A stretch of 43,677 nt of DNA from JBKECO01 sp047974745 (lineage in GTDB: Bacteria > Bacillota > Clostridia > Lachnospirales > Lachnospiraceae), in the NCBI GenBank assembly GCA_047974745.1, contig JBKECO010000035.1, forward strand, positions 1-43,677, written 5' to 3'. Position numbers and translations under genes: made by a program. The notes below the pieces were generated by a model. The model searched no databases. It was not told where the DNA came from and saw nothing but the letters and a program-made list of their open reading frames with translations. Every line of letters begins with the position of its first letter. Position 1 is the first letter of the stretch. Below, one piece after another: positions 42,204-43,677 of this stretch.

Positions 42204-43457
42204 ATGGAGCTTAATAATAGAAAAAAAGTATTTAAAAAAACAAGCACTACACCAAATTATCAATCAAAGAAGCCAAATTCTGTTTCATCCACATCCCACA
42301 AGAATAAAAAACGGGATCCAAACATCTGTGAATATGAAAGGAAATGTGGTGGATGTACCTACCAGGGAATACCTTATAAAGATCAATTGAAAATGAAACA
42401 AAAGTTAGTAGAAAGTCTTTTGGGTGGCTTTGGAAAAATAGAGCCGATCCTTGGAATGAGTGATCCAAAACATTATCGTAATAAGGTAAATGCAGTATTT
42501 GGAAGACTTAGAAATGGAACGATTATTTCTGGCTCTTACGAGGAAAAATCTCATCGGATCGTAAATATCGAACATTGTATGATTGAAGATGAAATTGCAA
42601 CTGCCATTATCCAAGATATTAAAGGGCTGCTCAAATCATTCAAAATCAAGACCTATGATGAAGATACATCCTATGGTCTACTTCGGCACGTGATGATTCG
42701 GAGAGGATTTTCCAGCAATGAGATCATGGTAGTTCTCGTATTAAGTTCACCAATTCTTCCTTCAAAAAACAATTTTGTAAAAGCACTGCGAAAGCTTCAT
42801 CCAGAAATCACGACTGTCGTCATTAATGTAAATGAAAAAAATACCAGCATGGTGCTTGGAACCCGAGACATCCCGATCTATGGCAAAGGATACATTGAGG
42901 ATGTCCTGTGTGGAAAGACATTCCGCATCTCGCCCCAGTCCTTCTATCAGGTAAATCCTGTTCAGACTGAAAAACTATATGGCATAGCAATGGATCTCGC
43001 TGGACTGAATGGAAGCGAACGTGTTGTGGATGCTTACTCGGGAATCGGAACAATCGGAATTGTTGCCTCTGATAAGGCCAAAGAAGTAATCAGTGTAGAG
43101 CTGAACAAGGATGCGGTTCGAGATGCCATCACGAATGCAAAACGAAATGAGATCAAAAACATCAGTTTCTATCAGAAGGATGCGGGCGAGTTCCTGGTCT
43201 CAATGGCAGAGCAGAACGAAAATATAGATGTGGTCTTTATGGACCCACCACGTAGTGGGAGTGACGAAGCGTTTCTTTCCTCAGTTGTGCAGTTGGCTCC
43301 TGCAAAAGTGATCTATATCTCCTGCGAACCTGAAACTCTGGCCAGAGATTTGAAGTATTTGACTTCCCATGGTTATCAGGTGAAGAAGATACAGCCAGTC
43401 GATATGTTTCCTTTTACGAAACATGTGGAGTGTGTCTGCTTGCTAACAAGAACGTAA
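42204..43457 (+). CDS. rlmD: 23S rRNA (uracil-C5)-methyltransferase, RlmD/RumA type
   Basis: Methylates a uridine of 23S rRNA at C5 using S-adenosylmethionine. The 418 residues start with a basic, low-complexity tail, then a 4Fe-4S motif C42-x5-C48-x2-C51 (CEYERKCGGC). The methyltransferase core has FRISPQSFYQVNP, VVDAYSGIGTIGI, FMDPPRSGSD and the catalytic cysteine in YISCEPETLARDL, ending HVECVCLL. The ATG at 42192 sits on the ribosome site, so I prefer 42204 behind GAGGA. It is a housekeeping gene divergent from the LacI gene and probably marks the conserved flank. The 3' end of this gene type is a known integration site for conjugative elements in Firmicutes. Confidence 0.9.
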   Translation: MELNNRKKVFKKTSTTPNYQSKKPNSVSSTSHKNKKRDPNICEYERKCGGCTYQGIPYKDQLKMKQKLVESLLGGFGKIEPILGMSDPKHYRNKVNAVFGRLRNGTIISGSYEEKSHRIVNIEHCMIEDEIATAIIQDIKGLLKSFKIKTYDEDTSYGLLRHVMIRRGFSSNEIMVVLVLSSPILPSKNNFVKALRKLHPEITTVVINVNEKNTSMVLGTRDIPIYGKGYIEDVLCGKTFRISPQSFYQVNPVQTEKLYGIAMDLAGLNGSERVVDAYSGIGTIGIVASDKAKEVISVELNKDAVRDAITNAKRNEIKNISFYQKDAGEFLVSMAEQNENIDVVFMDPPRSGSDEAFLSSVVQLAPAKVIYISCEPETLARDLKYLTSHGYQVKKIQPVDMFPFTKHVECVCLLTRT

Positions 43458-43570
43458 GGGTAAAAGTGCCGATAAACCCCGTAAACACGGCATTTCCTAA
43501 AAACGAGAAATGGCTATGGGATTTTGATAAGTGCTTGGATATCGAAAAAACAATAGCCGAACGCACTCAA

Positions 43571-43663
43571 AGTGAGTGTTTATAAGGGTTGACCGATTAT
43601 GGGGTTATGGCTTGGTGAGTGTGTATGATTGCTGACATAGTGTGAGTGTATGGGGTTGTTGAC
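43571..43663 (+). repeat. Three imperfect 23-base direct repeats after rlmD
   Basis: Copies with the core GTGAGTGT and end TTGAC/CTGAC lie at 43571-43593, 43614-43636 and 43641-43663. The first is preceded by the palindrome CACTCAAAGTGAGTG (43564-43578). No gene is visible in 43458-43677. Similar repeat arrays are arm-type integrase sites in some integrated elements. Confidence 0.45.
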
Positions 43664-43677
43664 AGCAATCGGAGACA

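Noticed and set aside
1..43677. CRISPR array, tRNA or rRNA genes
   Set aside because: No regularly spaced repeats with unique spacers, no cloverleaf with the conserved T-loop, and no rRNA-like sequence noticed on either strand by eye.

Overview
The window looks like chromosome of a Gram-positive gut-type Clostridia, most likely a Lachnospiraceae member. This rests on AT-rich sequence, strong AGGAGG-type ribosome sites, ABC lipoproteins with Ser/Thr-rich linkers after the lipobox, an AgrA/AgrC-type two-component pair, a circularly permuted membrane GH3 and a CdaR regulator. It is almost entirely an accessory carbohydrate-utilisation region. I see no rRNA, tRNA, CRISPR array or intact mobile element. 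The left edge has a 50-codon C-terminal fragment that may come from a transposase. The right edge runs into a repeat-bearing stretch just after rlmD.

Layout. (1) 1-3559: gene fragment, an orphan TctC-type binding lipoprotein (minus), and a divergent protein with two complete LysR regulators fused head to tail. (2) 3562-9882: sugar-acid catabolism: an enolase-superfamily protein, tartronate semialdehyde reductase (garR), a DapA-family lyase, a PrpR-like regulator with a degenerate AAA+ domain, and glycerate kinase. (3) 9918-14778: GH51 alpha-L-arabinofuranosidase overlapping a LacZ-type GH2. (4) 14826-15977 (minus): CdaR sugar-diacid regulator, divergent from (5) 16236-27315: a probable operon with a family-5 ABC importer (binding protein, two permeases, fused double ATPase), a GH4 with a CHE motif, an UxuA-like dehydratase, a divergent GarD/UxaA-type protein and a short GH115-like protein. 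(6) 27693-32968: LytTR response regulator, AgrC-like kinase and a GH3 anchored at both ends. (7) 33087-40689 (minus): sugar ABC importer (MalF, MalG, binding protein), GH31 alpha-xylosidase and GH127 beta-L-arabinofuranosidase, followed upstream by a LacI regulator (41016-42029). (8) 42204-43457: rlmD, probably the housekeeping flank.

How the parts may work together (inference). Two importers bring in plant cell-wall oligosaccharides. The exo-glycosidases (GH2, GH51, GH127, GH31, GH3) are the set needed to dismantle arabinosylated and galactosylated xyloglucan oligosaccharides. GH4-CHE and the GH115-like protein would remove uronic acids. The UxuA-like, GarD-like, enolase-superfamily, DapA-like, GarR and glycerate kinase proteins would carry uronic/aldaric acids to pyruvate and phosphoglycerate, under CdaR and PrpR-like control. 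The most unusual items are the LysR-LysR fusion, the PrpR-like regulator without a GAFTGA loop, the short GH115-like protein beside a GarD relative lacking the family cysteine motifs, a leader minicistron before GH4, helically phased repeats at the importer promoter, and possible integration-site repeats after rlmD.
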